Assembly (NCBI RefSeq): GCF_003201285.1 | Contig: NZ_QICS01000003.1 | Coordinates: 62,001-126,000 of the forward strand | From: Lachnotalea glycerini | GTDB lineage: Bacteria; Bacillota; Clostridia; Lachnospirales; Lachnospiraceae | DNA: 64,000 bases | Direction: 5' to 3' | Shown: positions 17,765 to 27,735 of the stretch, one piece after another | Position numbering within the stretch: the stretch's first letter is position 1 | Layout: each line of letters starts with the position of its first letter | Program-made: the position numbers and the translations under genes | Notes under the pieces: generated by a model | Told to the model about the DNA's origin: nothing | Database searches by the model: none | Seen by the model: only the letters and a program-made list of their open reading frames with translations

Positions 17765-17799
17765 ACGCAGTGACATTTTCCACTTGCATTCGTGCGCAT
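17765..17799 (-). repeat. dispersed 3'-end repeat, copy R5
   Basis: ACGCAGTGACATTTTCC followed by ACTTGCATTCGTGCGCAT matches 32841-32875 (R6) at 34 of 35 positions. It lies downstream of the ftsH terminator on the minus strand. Confidence 0.8.
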
Positions 17800-17805
17800 A
17801 TTTTT

Positions 17806-17834
17806 ATGTAATAGGAAACAATTTCCTATTACAT
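17806..17834. repeat. 29-base near-perfect inverted repeat
   Basis: ATGTAATAGGAA pairs with TTTCCTATTACAT around the loop ACAA. There is no T-run on either side, so it is not a standard intrinsic terminator. It stands between the ftsH terminator and repeat R5 and may add RNA stability or belong to the repeat. Confidence 0.6.
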
Positions 17835-17838
17835 AACA

Positions 17839-17885
17839 AAAAAATACACCCTTACTTTAGTGATACTAATGTAAAAATGTATTCT
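17839..17885 (-). terminator. intrinsic terminator of ftsH
   Basis: On the minus strand AATACA...TTAC.TTAGT pairs with ACTAA.GTAA...TGTATT across a short loop and is followed by TTTTTTTG. Confidence 0.8.
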
Positions 17886-17933
17886 TTCAAAACTAATCTT
17901 TCTTATCTTTTAGATTTTAATTCATAAATTCAA

Positions 17934-20072
17934 TTAATCAATCAATTCCGGCTTAGAATCTCTCTCAGGTTTATCCTGATTATTATGTTGATTTACAGAT
18001 TCCGCCTCCTGATTTGCAGTCTGACTTGGCAACTCATTTTTCTTTTCTACTTGTTTTAGTGAATCTATATTCGGGCTATCTTCAGATGATTTCTTTTCAA
18101 TTATTGATCCATCAATTGTAGATTTTTCGTTCTCCAATTCATACGTTGAATATTCATTCTCATTTTTCTTATCTAAATGAATTGTGTCCTTTGTTTCACT
18201 TTTCGTTTCTGTATTTTCTTCCGGCTCAATTCCACGTACCTTATTATAGATTTCCATGAACTCCTTGCCAGTAATTGTTTCCTTTTCAAAAAGAAAATCT
18301 GCTATTTTATCTAATATTTCTTTGTTACCTGATAATAATTCTTTTGCCTCATCATGACATTCTTTCAGTAGTCTCTTTACCTCACTGTCAATCTCAGCAG
18401 CAGTGGTATCAGCACAATTTAATACTGTTCTGCCATCTAAATATTGGTTTTGTACAGATTCTAGTCCCATTAAACCAAATTCTTCAGACATACCATATTG
18501 AGCAATCATAGCTCTCGCAAGCTTAGTCGCCTTTTCAATATCATTGGAGGCTCCTGTAGTCACAGAATTAAATATAATCTCCTCAGCCGCACGTCCACCA
18601 AATAAAGTTACAATTCTTGATCTGAGTTCTTCCTTCGACATTAAGTATTTTTCCTCTTCCGGAACCTGCATTACATATCCCAGAGAGCCCATTGTTCTTG
18701 GAACTATGGTAATCTTTTGAACCGGCTCTGTATTCTTTTGCAGCGCCGTTACAAGTGCATGCCCCACTTCATGATAAGCTACAATGCGTTTTTCATCTTT
18801 ACCAAGAATTCGATCTTTCTTTTCCTTACCCGCAATTACTACTTCCACAGATTCAAATAAGTCGGACTGTGAAACTACTTTTCTTCCACCTTTAACGGCA
18901 TTGATTGCAGCTTCATTAATCATATTAGCCAAGTCAGAGCCAACCGCACCTGAGGTTGCTAGTGCAATTGCATCTAAATCTACCGTTTCATCCATCAATA
19001 CATTTTTGGAATGAACCTTTAAAATATCTACTCTTCCTTTTAAATCCGGCTTATCTACTATAATTCTTCGGTCAAAACGTCCCGGTCTTAAAAGTGCCGC
19101 ATCCAGTACTTCCGGTCTGTTTGTAGCTGCAAGAATCAGGATTCCCTTTGAAGTATCAAAACCATCCATTTCAGCCAATAACTGGTTTAAAGTCTGTTCT
19201 CTTTCATCATTACCGCCGCCGTATCTGCTGTCACGGCTCTTTCCAATTGCATCAATTTCATCTATAAATATGATACAAGGTGCATTTTGCTGAGCCTGTT
19301 TAAATAAGTCTCTAACTCGGGAAGCACCAACACCAACAAACATTTCAACAAAATCAGAACCTGATAACGAGAAGAAAGGAACCTTTGCCTCGCCTGCAAC
19401 TGCCTTGGCCAATAAGGTTTTTCCTGTTCCAGGAGGTCCTACCAATAAGGCTCCCTTAGGTAATTTAGCTCCAATTTGCGTATACTTTCCAGGGTTGTGT
19501 AAGAAATCAACGACTTCTTGTAATGATTCTTTCGCCTCATTTTGACCGGCAACATCTTTAAAGGTAACACCGGTTTGCTTTTCCACATATATTTTTGCGT
19601 TTGACTTTCCAACGCCCATCATACCGCCGCCTTTGGACATCCTCTTTAGAATAAAGCTTGCCATAAGCCATACCATGGCAATCGGAAGCACGTATACAAA
19701 TAAAATATCTAATATGGTGGATCTGGAATCCGGGATTTTAGCGTCATAGGAAGCACCGGCTGCTTCCAGTTTACTCTGCAAATCCGGGTCGCTGAATATT
19801 CCGGTATAATATTCAATAGTGATTAATCGTGATGCCTGTTCTTTCGGTGTAATGATAATCTTATCGGAATCAACATATACACTTTTTACTTCTTTATTGT
19901 CTAACATCGTCATAAATTGATCGTACGTTATTTTTTTCATTGTGCTTTCTTGTTTTATACTTGTAAAAAAATTCATAATCAAAAGCGTAACTAATGCGAT
20001 AATAAGGAAATACAAAATAGTTTGTCTATTTTTCGGATTGTTATTATTATCATTATTCTGGTTATTATTCAT
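17934..20072 (-). CDS. ftsH: ATP-dependent zinc metalloprotease FtsH
   Basis: A membrane-bound AAA+ protease of about 712 residues that degrades misfolded membrane proteins and regulators. It has two membrane helices (about 18-38 and 117-140) around the FtsH extracellular domain. The AAA module has [27 protein letters not shown] and RPGRFDR, and the M41 peptidase has HEVGH. The C-terminus extends about 110 residues beyond the usual end as a hydrophilic Glu/Ser/Asn-rich tail, and the N-terminus starts with a poly-Asn run. ATG 20072 is preferred, since the ATG at 20078 abuts the ribosome binding site GAGGAGG. It is monocistronic, with its own terminator. Confidence 0.95.
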   Translation of the reverse strand: MNNNQNNDNNNNPKNRQTILYFLIIALVTLLIMNFFTSIKQESTMKKITYDQFMTMLDNKEVKSVYVDSDKIIITPKEQASRLITIEYYTGIFSDPDLQSKLEAAGASYDAKIPDSRSTILDILFVYVLPIAMVWLMASFILKRMSKGGGMMGVGKSNAKIYVEKQTGVTFKDVAGQNEAKESLQEVVDFLHNPGKYTQIGAKLPKGALLVGPPGTGKTLLAKAVAGEAKVPFFSLSGSDFVEMFVGVGASRVRDLFKQAQQNAPCIIFIDEIDAIGKSRDSRYGGGNDEREQTLNQLLAEMDGFDTSKGILILAATNRPEVLDAALLRPGRFDRRIIVDKPDLKGRVDILKVHSKNVLMDETVDLDAIALATSGAVGSDLANMINEAAINAVKGGRKVVSQSDLFESVEVVIAGKEKKDRILGKDEKRIVAYHEVGHALVTALQKNTEPVQKITIVPRTMGSLGYVMQVPEEEKYLMSKEELRSRIVTLFGGRAAEEIIFNSVTTGASNDIEKATKLARAMIAQYGMSEEFGLMGLESVQNQYLDGRTVLNCADTTAAEIDSEVKRLLKECHDEAKELLSGNKEILDKIADFLFEKETITGKEFMEIYNKVRGIEPEENTETKSETKDTIHLDKKNENEYSTYELENEKSTIDGSIIEKKSSEDSPNIDSLKQVEKKNELPSQTANQEAESVNQHNNQDKPERDSKPELID

Positions 20073-20494
20073 TCTCATCCTCCTCGGTTCAATATATATA
20101 TTATAGAGAGTGTTCCTCTATAAATCAACTACTAGATTGTGAATTTTCATACACAATTTTAGTGAAAAATGTCATATTATTAAAATTAGCATAAATTTTA
20201 ATATTAGTATAGATTTATTATTCCATTGGTTGTATAATATATAAGTTATTTTATGTCTTTTAGCAAATATAAATTTGCGGTAATGAATGATAGCAAATTC
20301 TATATATGTAAAAATAATAGATTTTTTAAATTTTATCCATTATTTTTACAATTTCGATTGAATCGATTTATCGGTTCAATTGCTGCTTTATAAAGCAAAT
20401 AATATTGATGTAACACTTCTTTACATCTTTACTCACTATTAATCTATGGAACATCTATATATTCCATTTTCATTCAAAGGAGGAACATTTAACT
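20073..20494 (+). other. ftsH/pyrG divergent region with structured pyrG leader
   Basis: There is no gene in these 420 bases. On the plus strand three inverted repeats follow each other before pyrG: a 24-base one at 20357-20380 (arms ATTGAATCGAT/ATCGGTTCAAT), GCTTTATAAAGC at 20385-20396, and GATGTAA/TTACATC at 20407-20427. A further pair, TATAGAG/CTCTATA, lies at 20102-20122. The last hairpin is followed by TTTACT, not a full T-run. A weak -10 (TATAAT, 20233-20238) is present without a good -35. Confidence 0.45.
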
Positions 20495-22099
20495 ATGCCA
20501 GTAAAATATGTCTTTGTGACAGGCGGTGTTGTTTCAGGACTTGGTAAAGGAATTACTGCTGCTTCTTTAGGAAGACTTTTAAAAGCCCGCGGCTACAAGG
20601 TTACCATGCAAAAGTTTGACCCATATATCAACATTGACCCAGGAACAATGAATCCCATTCAGCATGGTGAGGTTTTCGTTACTGATGATGGTGCAGAAAC
20701 TGACCTTGATCTAGGTCATTATGAACGATTTATCGATGAGAGCCTGGATAAAAATTCTAATGTAACAACCGGTAAAATTTACTGGTCCGTATTATCAAAG
20801 GAACGCCGAGGAGATTTTGGCGGAGGAACCGTGCAGGTAATTCCTCATATCACCAATGAAATTAAAGGACGTTTCTACCGAAATTTCACAGACAAAGCAA
20901 CCCGAATTGCAATCATTGAGGTGGGGGGTACTGTCGGGGATATCGAAAGCCAGCCTTTCCTTGAGTCTATTCGTCAATTCCAACATGATGTGGGACGTGA
21001 AAATGCAATTTTGATTCATGTTACTTTAATCCCTTATTTAAGGGCTTCAGGTGAAATGAAAACCAAACCTACTCAGGCCAGTGTGAAGGAATTGCAGGGT
21101 ATGGGAATTCAGCCTGATGTTATTGTTTGTCGTTCTGAGCAACCTCTTGACCAACAATTAAAAGATAAAATTGCTCTATTTTGTAATGTACCCAGTAATC
21201 ATGTACTCCAAAATCTCGATGTTGATATTTTATATGAAGCACCTTTGGCAATGGAAAGTGAACATCTTGCACAGGTGGCCTGTGAATGCCTGCATCTTGA
21301 ATGTCCTGAACCAGACTTAACCGAGTGGGAAGATATGATAACTGCATGGAAGAATCCTACTTGTGAAGTAACTGTTGCTTTAGTCGGTAAATACATTCAG
21401 TTACATGATGCCTACATCAGTGTAGTGGAAGCACTTAAGCATGGTGGCGTTGCAAATAGCGCGACAGTAAATATAAAGTGGGTTGACTCCGAGCTTGTCA
21501 CAGAGGAAAATGCAGCTGAATTTTTTAATGATGTAAGTGGTATTTTAGTACCCGGTGGATTCGGTGACAGAGGGATTGATGGAAAAATAGCGGCAATTAA
21601 ATATGCGCGGGAAAATAAAGTACCGTTTCTTGGCTTATGTCTTGGAATGCAGCTTTCCATCGTAGAATTTGCAAGACATGTCATAGGTTATAACGATGCA
21701 CATAGTGTAGAATTAAAGGCTGATACCACACATCCTGTGATTCATTTAATGCCTGATCAAGATGGAATTGAGGATATAGGAGGCACGTTAAGACTTGGTT
21801 CTTATCCGTGTGTATTAGATGAATCTTCAAAGGCTTACGAACTGTATAAGGATAAAGTAATTCACGAAAGACACAGGCACCGTTATGAGGTAAATAATGA
21901 TTATAGAACAGCCCTTGTTGATAAGGGAATGACTCTTTCCGGCTTATCTCCAGATGAACGTATCGTTGAAATGATTGAAATTAAAAATCATCCTTGGTTT
22001 ATCGGAACGCAGGCTCATCCCGAATTAAAATCAAGACCAAACCGCCCACACCCTCTTTTTAAGGGATTTATAGCAGCAGCAATAAAATTTGACCATTAA
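20495..22099 (+). CDS. pyrG: CTP synthase
   Basis: A 534-residue CTP synthase converting UTP to CTP with glutamine and ATP. The N-terminal synthetase domain begins with [20 protein letters not shown] (P-loop) and contains [20 protein letters not shown]. The C-terminal class I glutamine amidotransferase has the oxyanion and nucleophile segment [12 protein letters not shown] (catalytic Cys) and [17 protein letters not shown] with the His-x-Glu pair. Length and motifs are canonical. GGAGG stands 9 bases before the ATG. It is a single gene on the plus strand. The leader is unusually rich in inverted repeats. Confidence 0.97.
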   Translation: MPVKYVFVTGGVVSGLGKGITAASLGRLLKARGYKVTMQKFDPYINIDPGTMNPIQHGEVFVTDDGAETDLDLGHYERFIDESLDKNSNVTTGKIYWSVLSKERRGDFGGGTVQVIPHITNEIKGRFYRNFTDKATRIAIIEVGGTVGDIESQPFLESIRQFQHDVGRENAILIHVTLIPYLRASGEMKTKPTQASVKELQGMGIQPDVIVCRSEQPLDQQLKDKIALFCNVPSNHVLQNLDVDILYEAPLAMESEHLAQVACECLHLECPEPDLTEWEDMITAWKNPTCEVTVALVGKYIQLHDAYISVVEALKHGGVANSATVNIKWVDSELVTEENAAEFFNDVSGILVPGGFGDRGIDGKIAAIKYARENKVPFLGLCLGMQLSIVEFARHVIGYNDAHSVELKADTTHPVIHLMPDQDGIEDIGGTLRLGSYPCVLDESSKAYELYKDKVIHERHRHRYEVNNDYRTALVDKGMTLSGLSPDERIVEMIEIKNHPWFIGTQAHPELKSRPNRPHPLFKGFIAAAIKFDH

Positions 22100-22153
22100 T
22101 TTTTATTATAAAACATATGCTATTGTGTATTCTAAGTAAAATAATGCTTTTAT

Positions 22154-22216
22154 AAAAAACTCCCCTTGTAGTGACGGTTTAACCATTTGACCGCCTGCCA
22201 CAAGGGGAGTTTTTTA
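22154..22216. terminator. bidirectional terminator between pyrG and the MCP gene
   Basis: AAAAAACTCCCCTTGT pairs with ACAAGGGGAGTTTTTT, with an inner GGT/ACC stem. It gives T-runs on both strands and serves both convergent genes. Confidence 0.92.
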
Positions 22217-22232
22217 TATGAGTACTTATCTT

Positions 22233-23966
22233 TTAGATTTTTGAAAATCTTTGAGTTTCTCCCTTAAGCTTATCTGAGATTTTTCTATTATTGTCTAACT
22301 GATCTACAATCAAACTCATCGCTTGAACCAGTCCGTTAGCATTATTTGCAACATTGGTTACTCCCTGTGTACTTTCATCCACTGTAACTGCAATACCATC
22401 CAAAGCATCATTCATAGCCTTTATTGTTTGCTTTAGCTCGCCCGAGCTGACAGCAAATTCATTTATGATAGAATTGATATTATCCGCATCGCGCTTATAC
22501 TCATGAGTTGATTTTACAAAGTCTTCATAATCGCTCAATACGTTAACACTTACAAATTCTATCATCGCTTCTGAATTATTGGTTAACTGCTCTACTGCTG
22601 AAATAACCATTTGACTTATTTCCTGTATATTATTGGCTGTATCTCTGCTATCATCTGCTAAAACTCTGATTTCATCAGCTACTACAGCAAAACCTTTTCC
22701 TGCCTCACCGGCTCTTGCCGCTTCTATGGAGGCATTTAACGCCAAAAGATTAGTCTGGCTTGAAATGTCCAGAATCTGTCCGGTCAGCTCATTAATTTTA
22801 TTTACGCTCTTACTGCTTTCTAATGCCGCCTGCAATCCTGCATAAATCTCATTTACGGTTTTATCCGTAAGCGCTTTACTATTTTCTGCACTACTGTTCA
22901 TCTCTTCTGCACTTTTTTTAATATTCTTTGCCATAGATGAGCCTTCCGTAGCTCTTTCATTCATTAATTCAGTCGCTTCTAAAATAGAGGATGCGTTTTC
23001 ATTGAGCTGCAATATAGTGGAGGTAACCTCCTGCATACTAGCGGCCAACTCCTCCGATGTTGAAGATACATCATTGATATTAGAATCAGACTGTGCAACC
23101 TTTTCCTCAATCTCTTTAACCGCTTCCTGTAAATGATCTGATTCTATTTTAATTGATTTTAATATTCCCTGAAGACATTCAAGTAAATTATTAACACCCT
23201 TTACAATCTGAGCAATTTCATCCTTCGACTTGATCTGTATCCGTTTTGTCAGATCACCTTGATTATTATTAATTTCACTTACTAAAGCTTCAATTTCTGA
23301 CTTAGCTTTCTTAGCAGGATAAACAATTGTTTTTAAAGTTATTATTATTATAATGATAGCAATTATAACGCCTAGTACTGCTACCGTAGTGATTGTTGTA
23401 TAACCAATTGTAAATCTACTGTCCTGCTGCTTTTGGGCCGTATCTGCCAAAACACTATACTGATTTCTTATCGCCGTTAAGCTTTCATCTATGCTGTTAA
23501 TCTGGGTTATCATATTTTGATATGTCTCATTTGACATAGATTGACTTCCTGATTTGCTGTAGGATTCAATGATTTCGTCTGCATTCGTCTTATAATTATT
23601 ATAAGTAGTTATAAATTCACTGAAATTCTGAGTAACTGTAGTATCATTTATGTTTTTATTAATATTCTCAATTTCTGAGATCTGAGATTGAAGCTGTTCT
23701 CTCAGCTCTGAAATTGTCTGAAGTATGCTGTCGTCCGTGTTTGCTTGAGATGCATTGGAGAGAATATTAACAAATTTTTCTTCTTTTTCAATATTAATGC
23801 TGATATTTGCAATTGCATTCACACCGACGATATATTTTTCGCTTAGCTCTTGGCTGGCACGATTCATATTATTCAATGAAATAATTGAAATAATGTTACT
23901 TAATAAGCAAATTGCTACTAAAATACCTAACATACTTCCTATTTTAATACCGATTCTCTTGTTCAT
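22233..23966 (-). CDS. methyl-accepting chemotaxis protein
   Basis: A 577-residue transmembrane chemoreceptor. The order is: N-terminal membrane helix (about 10-30); extracellular four-helix bundle (4HB_MCP, about 35-185); second membrane helix (about 192-214); HAMP linker ([20 protein letters not shown] onward); and a long cytoplasmic signalling coiled coil with the conserved hairpin tip [20 protein letters not shown] and [18 protein letters not shown]. No Cache sensor domain is present, and the ligand is unknown. Chemotaxis genes are otherwise absent from the window. It lies 48 bases downstream of galE and may be co-transcribed with it. Confidence 0.93.
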   Translation of the reverse strand: MNKRIGIKIGSMLGILVAICLLSNIISIISLNNMNRASQELSEKYIVGVNAIANISINIEKEEKFVNILSNASQANTDDSILQTISELREQLQSQISEIENINKNINDTTVTQNFSEFITTYNNYKTNADEIIESYSKSGSQSMSNETYQNMITQINSIDESLTAIRNQYSVLADTAQKQQDSRFTIGYTTITTVAVLGVIIAIIIIIITLKTIVYPAKKAKSEIEALVSEINNNQGDLTKRIQIKSKDEIAQIVKGVNNLLECLQGILKSIKIESDHLQEAVKEIEEKVAQSDSNINDVSSTSEELAASMQEVTSTILQLNENASSILEATELMNERATEGSSMAKNIKKSAEEMNSSAENSKALTDKTVNEIYAGLQAALESSKSVNKINELTGQILDISSQTNLLALNASIEAARAGEAGKGFAVVADEIRVLADDSRDTANNIQEISQMVISAVEQLTNNSEAMIEFVSVNVLSDYEDFVKSTHEYKRDADNINSIINEFAVSSGELKQTIKAMNDALDGIAVTVDESTQGVTNVANNANGLVQAMSLIVDQLDNNRKISDKLKGETQRFSKI

Positions 23967-24014
23967 ATTATATTCACACCCTTTTTCTCTCGTATATGAT
24001 CTTATAGCACTTTC

Positions 24015-25031
24015 CTATATCTCATATCCATTTGGATTGTTTGACTGCCATCTCCATGAATCCTCACACATCTGTGCTAAGTCACGTTCTGCTACCCAGC
24101 CAAGTTCATTTTTTGCCTTTGTTGAATCCGCATAACAAGTAGCAATATCACCAGGTCTTCTAGGCTTGATTGCATAATTAATTTTCTTATTACAGGCTTT
24201 CTCAAAACTTTTTATTACATCTAATACACTGTAACCATTTCCCGTTCCAAGATTATAAATATACACACCTCCTTTAATCTGATTCAATTTATCAATTGCT
24301 TTTACATGTCCAATTGCCAAATCAACTACATGTATATAGTCACGTACCCCTGTTCCGTCAGGCGTGTCATAATCATCACCAAATACCCCTAGACATTCCA
24401 GCTTATTTACTGCTACCTGCGCAATATAAGGTAATAGATTATTTGGAATCCCCTTAGGATCTTCACCAATCATACCACTTTTGTGTGCTCCAATAGGGTT
24501 AAAATAACGCAGTAAGATTACATTCCATTCCGGATCTGCTACTACAAAATCCTGCAATATTTCTTCCAGCATCAGCTTTGTTCTTCCATACGGATTCGTT
24601 ACTGATAATGGAAAATCCTCCGTTATCGGCACTGTTTTTGGTGATCCATACACCGTAGCTGATGAACTGAATACAATGTTCTTGACGCCATGATTGCGCA
24701 TAACATCACACAAAATCAAAGTTCCTGTAATATTATTATAATAATACTCCAATGGCTTGCTAACCGATTCTCCGACTGCTTTCAAGCCGGCAAAGTGTAT
24801 TACTGACTCGATTGACTCATTATCAAATATTTCTTCGACAGCTTTCTTATCTAATAAGTCAGCTTTATAAAATTTAACTTTCTTACCTGTAATTTTTTCC
24901 ACTCTTTTTAAGGCTTCTTCACTTGAATTGCTTAAGTTATCTACCACAACAACCTCATGGTTTGCATTAAGCAGTTCAACGCATGTATGGCTTCCAATAT
25001 ATCCTGCTCCGCCTGTAACTAAAATTGCCAT
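24015..25031 (-). CDS. galE: UDP-glucose 4-epimerase
   Basis: A 338-residue short-chain dehydrogenase-type epimerase interconverting UDP-glucose and UDP-galactose with bound NAD. The Rossmann GxxGxxG is [12 protein letters not shown]. The catalytic Ser/Tyr/Lys are in FSSSATVYG and [11 protein letters not shown], and substrate loops include [19 protein letters not shown] and [14 protein letters not shown]. Length is usual for GalE. AGGAGAAAG stands before the ATG. It supplies galactose units for surface polysaccharides or feeds galactose into glycolysis. UDP-GalNAc activity cannot be excluded. Confidence 0.95.
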   Translation of the reverse strand: MAILVTGGAGYIGSHTCVELLNANHEVVVVDNLSNSSEEALKRVEKITGKKVKFYKADLLDKKAVEEIFDNESIESVIHFAGLKAVGESVSKPLEYYYNNITGTLILCDVMRNHGVKNIVFSSSATVYGSPKTVPITEDFPLSVTNPYGRTKLMLEEILQDFVVADPEWNVILLRYFNPIGAHKSGMIGEDPKGIPNNLLPYIAQVAVNKLECLGVFGDDYDTPDGTGVRDYIHVVDLAIGHVKAIDKLNQIKGGVYIYNLGTGNGYSVLDVIKSFEKACNKKINYAIKPRRPGDIATCYADSTKAKNELGWVAERDLAQMCEDSWRWQSNNPNGYEI

Positions 25032-25187
25032 TTATCTTTCTCCTCTCGAGCGCTCTTTTATGCACCACTTTTTATTTCACATTCAATAATAGCATTAAAT
25101 AGCGTATAACACAATATATGAAATAATTTCCAAAGTTCATATATAAGTTTATTTTCAACTCTTAATTTATTACTCCGTACGCTGCTT

Positions 25188-27590
25188 TCAATGTATTTTT
25201 ACAGCTTTTGTACTGCTATAGGAGCTGTATATTTTTATACCCTTTACTACTTTATATGCTCTTAATTTAAAATAATATGTCTTTCCTTTTTGTAACTTGC
25301 TTTTTGTATATTTAATGATGTTAGTTTTACTGATTGTTTTAAGCTTCTTATAGCCTCCTGATTTTTTGGTTGACATAAATATTTCATATCCGGTCGCACC
25401 TCTCACCTTTCCCCAACTTAATCTTGCTTGTTTATTTAATGAATAAATAACTAAGATGGGTCTTTGCATTTTGGTAGCCGTTGTCAGTACAGTGGAAAAC
25501 TCACCATAAACCTTTTTTCCATTTACTTTTGTAAATGCCCTGACTTTATATTTATAAACAGTCCCACTCTTTTTCCCTTTATCTGTGAAAGTAGTACAAT
25601 AAGATTTGGTGTTGATTTTTACTTTAATATACTTTTTCTTGTCACTATCGTAGCGGTATATCTCATAGCCACTTACTCCATTTTGTTTCATCCACCAAAT
25701 TTTAATTTTACTTGTACTTTGGTATTTTACAATCAGACCGGTTGTCTTTTTGATTTCCTCTGCCATATTAGAATTGTCTGTCATGTCGTATTGAACAGCT
25801 TCCGTTATCGTCTCACTGTCATTACCTGTATTGTCTTGTGTTTCCTGTTGGGTTTCCACTTTTGTTTCTTCTTTTGTTTCTTCTTTTGTTTCTTCTTTTG
25901 TTTCTTCGATATTCTCATTCTCTTTGCTAACCGCAGCCACAGGTTCTAAATTTTTAGTAAATGCCTTAATTCTTGCAGTTACGCCGCTTGAATTCATATC
26001 TATCCAGCTACTGTCTGCACTCATTTTCCGAAAACTCTGACCTTCTTGTGTAGCATTCGTAAATTTTATCCAATTACCGTTTTGATAAGTTGAATCTCCA
26101 AAGAAATAGGTAGTAGAATTATTGCTTTTTGACAAAGTAACCACAACAGCAAATTTTTCTCCTTCCTTAAGAATAACCGATTCTTCCAAAGGTATTGTAT
26201 AATAACCGACATAAGTAGTGCTTCCTGTTTTGGGTGAGGCAAGTAACGCCGTTGCACTGGTTGGATTTGTAGGGTCTGTCAATTGATTATAAATTTGAAT
26301 GCTATAATCAACATTTACGTCAAACAATGCAAAGGATACAGCGCTCAATTCTTCCTCTTCACCCTCTGGATTGCCAGATGCAGTAAAAATGTTAGCAATA
26401 CTTCCCGAGCTATTTAACGCATAACCATTGACACCGCTAGTACCATCATACTGATAGTTATTATCGTAAAGGCTTGCCTCTTCAAAATCAAATACAAATG
26501 CCTTGGATGAGGAAGAATGAAACGCTGTGTCCTCGTAAGAAATCCAAAAATAGCCATCATCACCCATACTGTTGCCCCAACTGTTTCTAACAAGCCACGC
26601 TCCATTGCCTAAAGGCTGATTTTTTAAATTAAAGTTTTCACTGCTATAATCATCGTCCCATCCTGCTATTGTAATCGCATGGTTGGTTTGATACGCTCCA
26701 TTGTAATAATAGGAAAAAGTGTCTTTATTATAGTATTCAGTGTACTCATCTGTTGTCGTTTGATCGGTATAAAAAGCGGATGCAACTGCGCCATATTGCA
26801 TAATCATTCTTTTGACCTCCTGTGTATCGGATTCCATATTAATCCAATACGCATTTTGCAGATGATAATCATCATCAAAGGCCAAGCTGTCATTCAACGG
26901 ATTTGAAACAGAGGCTGTCTCATAAGGAGCCTTTTCCTCCTTTGCTGCACCAACCCAGCCTGCTAAGGTGAAAGTAGTAAAAACACTGTTTCCTCCAATG
27001 TTTAAGTAATCTCCTTGCAATAATTGTGTTTTATCACCTGTAGTATTACCTAATGGATCTGCTGCCGAATGATAGAAAAAGTAAGCTAACTGTAGTTCAG
27101 ACAAGTCAATCGTCTTATCTGCCAGACCTTTTGATATCATAGAGGCCTCTGCTGCACCCAAAGCAGCAAAGCTCCAACATATGCCAAAGCTTCCCTGGTT
27201 TCTTACAGGCGGAAGGCTATCCTTTGAGCTATAACTGGCCGGTAAATCACCAGAATTATTTAATACATATGTATAGGTATTAGCGGCTTTTACAGCATCC
27301 TGTGATGACTTAGCGGATGTATTGGCCTCATAGGTTTCACTAATACTTGGAATAATGAGATCATCCTCTCTATACCCCATTACGCGTATTGTATCATCCT
27401 CTTCTGTTATTTCTGTTTCTGTTTCATTTACATCAGAGGACTCCTCCCCCTCTATAACTTCTTGCAAGCTCTCATTACAATTGGTGCTCTCTTCTGATAT
27501 TGCTTCATTTGCATATACCACCTTACTAATCTGATTTACCAAAAACAAGGTAATCAGAATAAACGCTATCATTTTCTTATATTGGTTCAA
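25188..27590 (-). CDS. secreted C1 (papain) protease with lectin-like and two FN3-like domains
   Basis: An exported protein of about 800 residues with a signal peptide ending near VVYANE and an acidic linker. The pre-catalytic motif is REDDLIIPSI. The C1A protease has QGSFGICWSFAALG (Cys), NHAITIAGWDDDYS (His) and WLVRNSWGNSMGDDGYFWIS (Asn). A lectin-like beta domain follows (about 380-560), then EETK repeats and two C-terminal FN3-like modules (GYEIYRYDSDKKKY, GYEIFMSTKKSGGY). The TTG at 27590 is preferred, as AAGGAG lies 11 bases upstream; a GTG at 27617 has no ribosome binding site. It is the last of three tandem paralogues. Substrate unknown. Confidence 0.82.
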   Translation of the reverse strand: MNQYKKMIAFILITLFLVNQISKVVYANEAISEESTNCNESLQEVIEGEESSDVNETETEITEEDDTIRVMGYREDDLIIPSISETYEANTSAKSSQDAVKAANTYTYVLNNSGDLPASYSSKDSLPPVRNQGSFGICWSFAALGAAEASMISKGLADKTIDLSELQLAYFFYHSAADPLGNTTGDKTQLLQGDYLNIGGNSVFTTFTLAGWVGAAKEEKAPYETASVSNPLNDSLAFDDDYHLQNAYWINMESDTQEVKRMIMQYGAVASAFYTDQTTTDEYTEYYNKDTFSYYYNGAYQTNHAITIAGWDDDYSSENFNLKNQPLGNGAWLVRNSWGNSMGDDGYFWISYEDTAFHSSSSKAFVFDFEEASLYDNNYQYDGTSGVNGYALNSSGSIANIFTASGNPEGEEEELSAVSFALFDVNVDYSIQIYNQLTDPTNPTSATALLASPKTGSTTYVGYYTIPLEESVILKEGEKFAVVVTLSKSNNSTTYFFGDSTYQNGNWIKFTNATQEGQSFRKMSADSSWIDMNSSGVTARIKAFTKNLEPVAAVSKENENIEETKEETKEETKEETKVETQQETQDNTGNDSETITEAVQYDMTDNSNMAEEIKKTTGLIVKYQSTSKIKIWWMKQNGVSGYEIYRYDSDKKKYIKVKINTKSYCTTFTDKGKKSGTVYKYKVRAFTKVNGKKVYGEFSTVLTTATKMQRPILVIYSLNKQARLSWGKVRGATGYEIFMSTKKSGGYKKLKTISKTNIIKYTKSKLQKGKTYYFKLRAYKVVKGIKIYSSYSSTKAVKIH
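25853..25905 (-). repeat. 12-base tandem repeat encoding EETK units
   Basis: Four consecutive copies of a 12-base unit encode EETKEETKEETKEETK between the protease/lectin region and the FN3-like modules. Confidence 0.8.
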
Positions 27591-27644
27591 TTTTTGTATT
27601 TTCTCCTTCATTTTCACGTAGCTGTCATTTTTTTATAATAATTC

Positions 27645-27682
27645 AAAGAAAAGGCATAACCATTTCGTCATGCCTTTTCTTT
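27645..27682 (-). terminator. terminator between protease paralogues 2 and 3
   Basis: AAAGAAAAGGCAT pairs perfectly with ATGCCTTTTCTTT. The 3' arm is itself U-rich on the minus strand. Confidence 0.7.
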
Positions 27683-27735
27683 ACTCTACTATATTTTGTT
27701 TTTGTTTTCAATGCATTTGACAATATAATATCAAG

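Noticed and set aside
17806-17834. Inverted repeat as a second ftsH terminator
   Set aside because: A perfect stem but no T-run on either strand; listed as a repeat instead.
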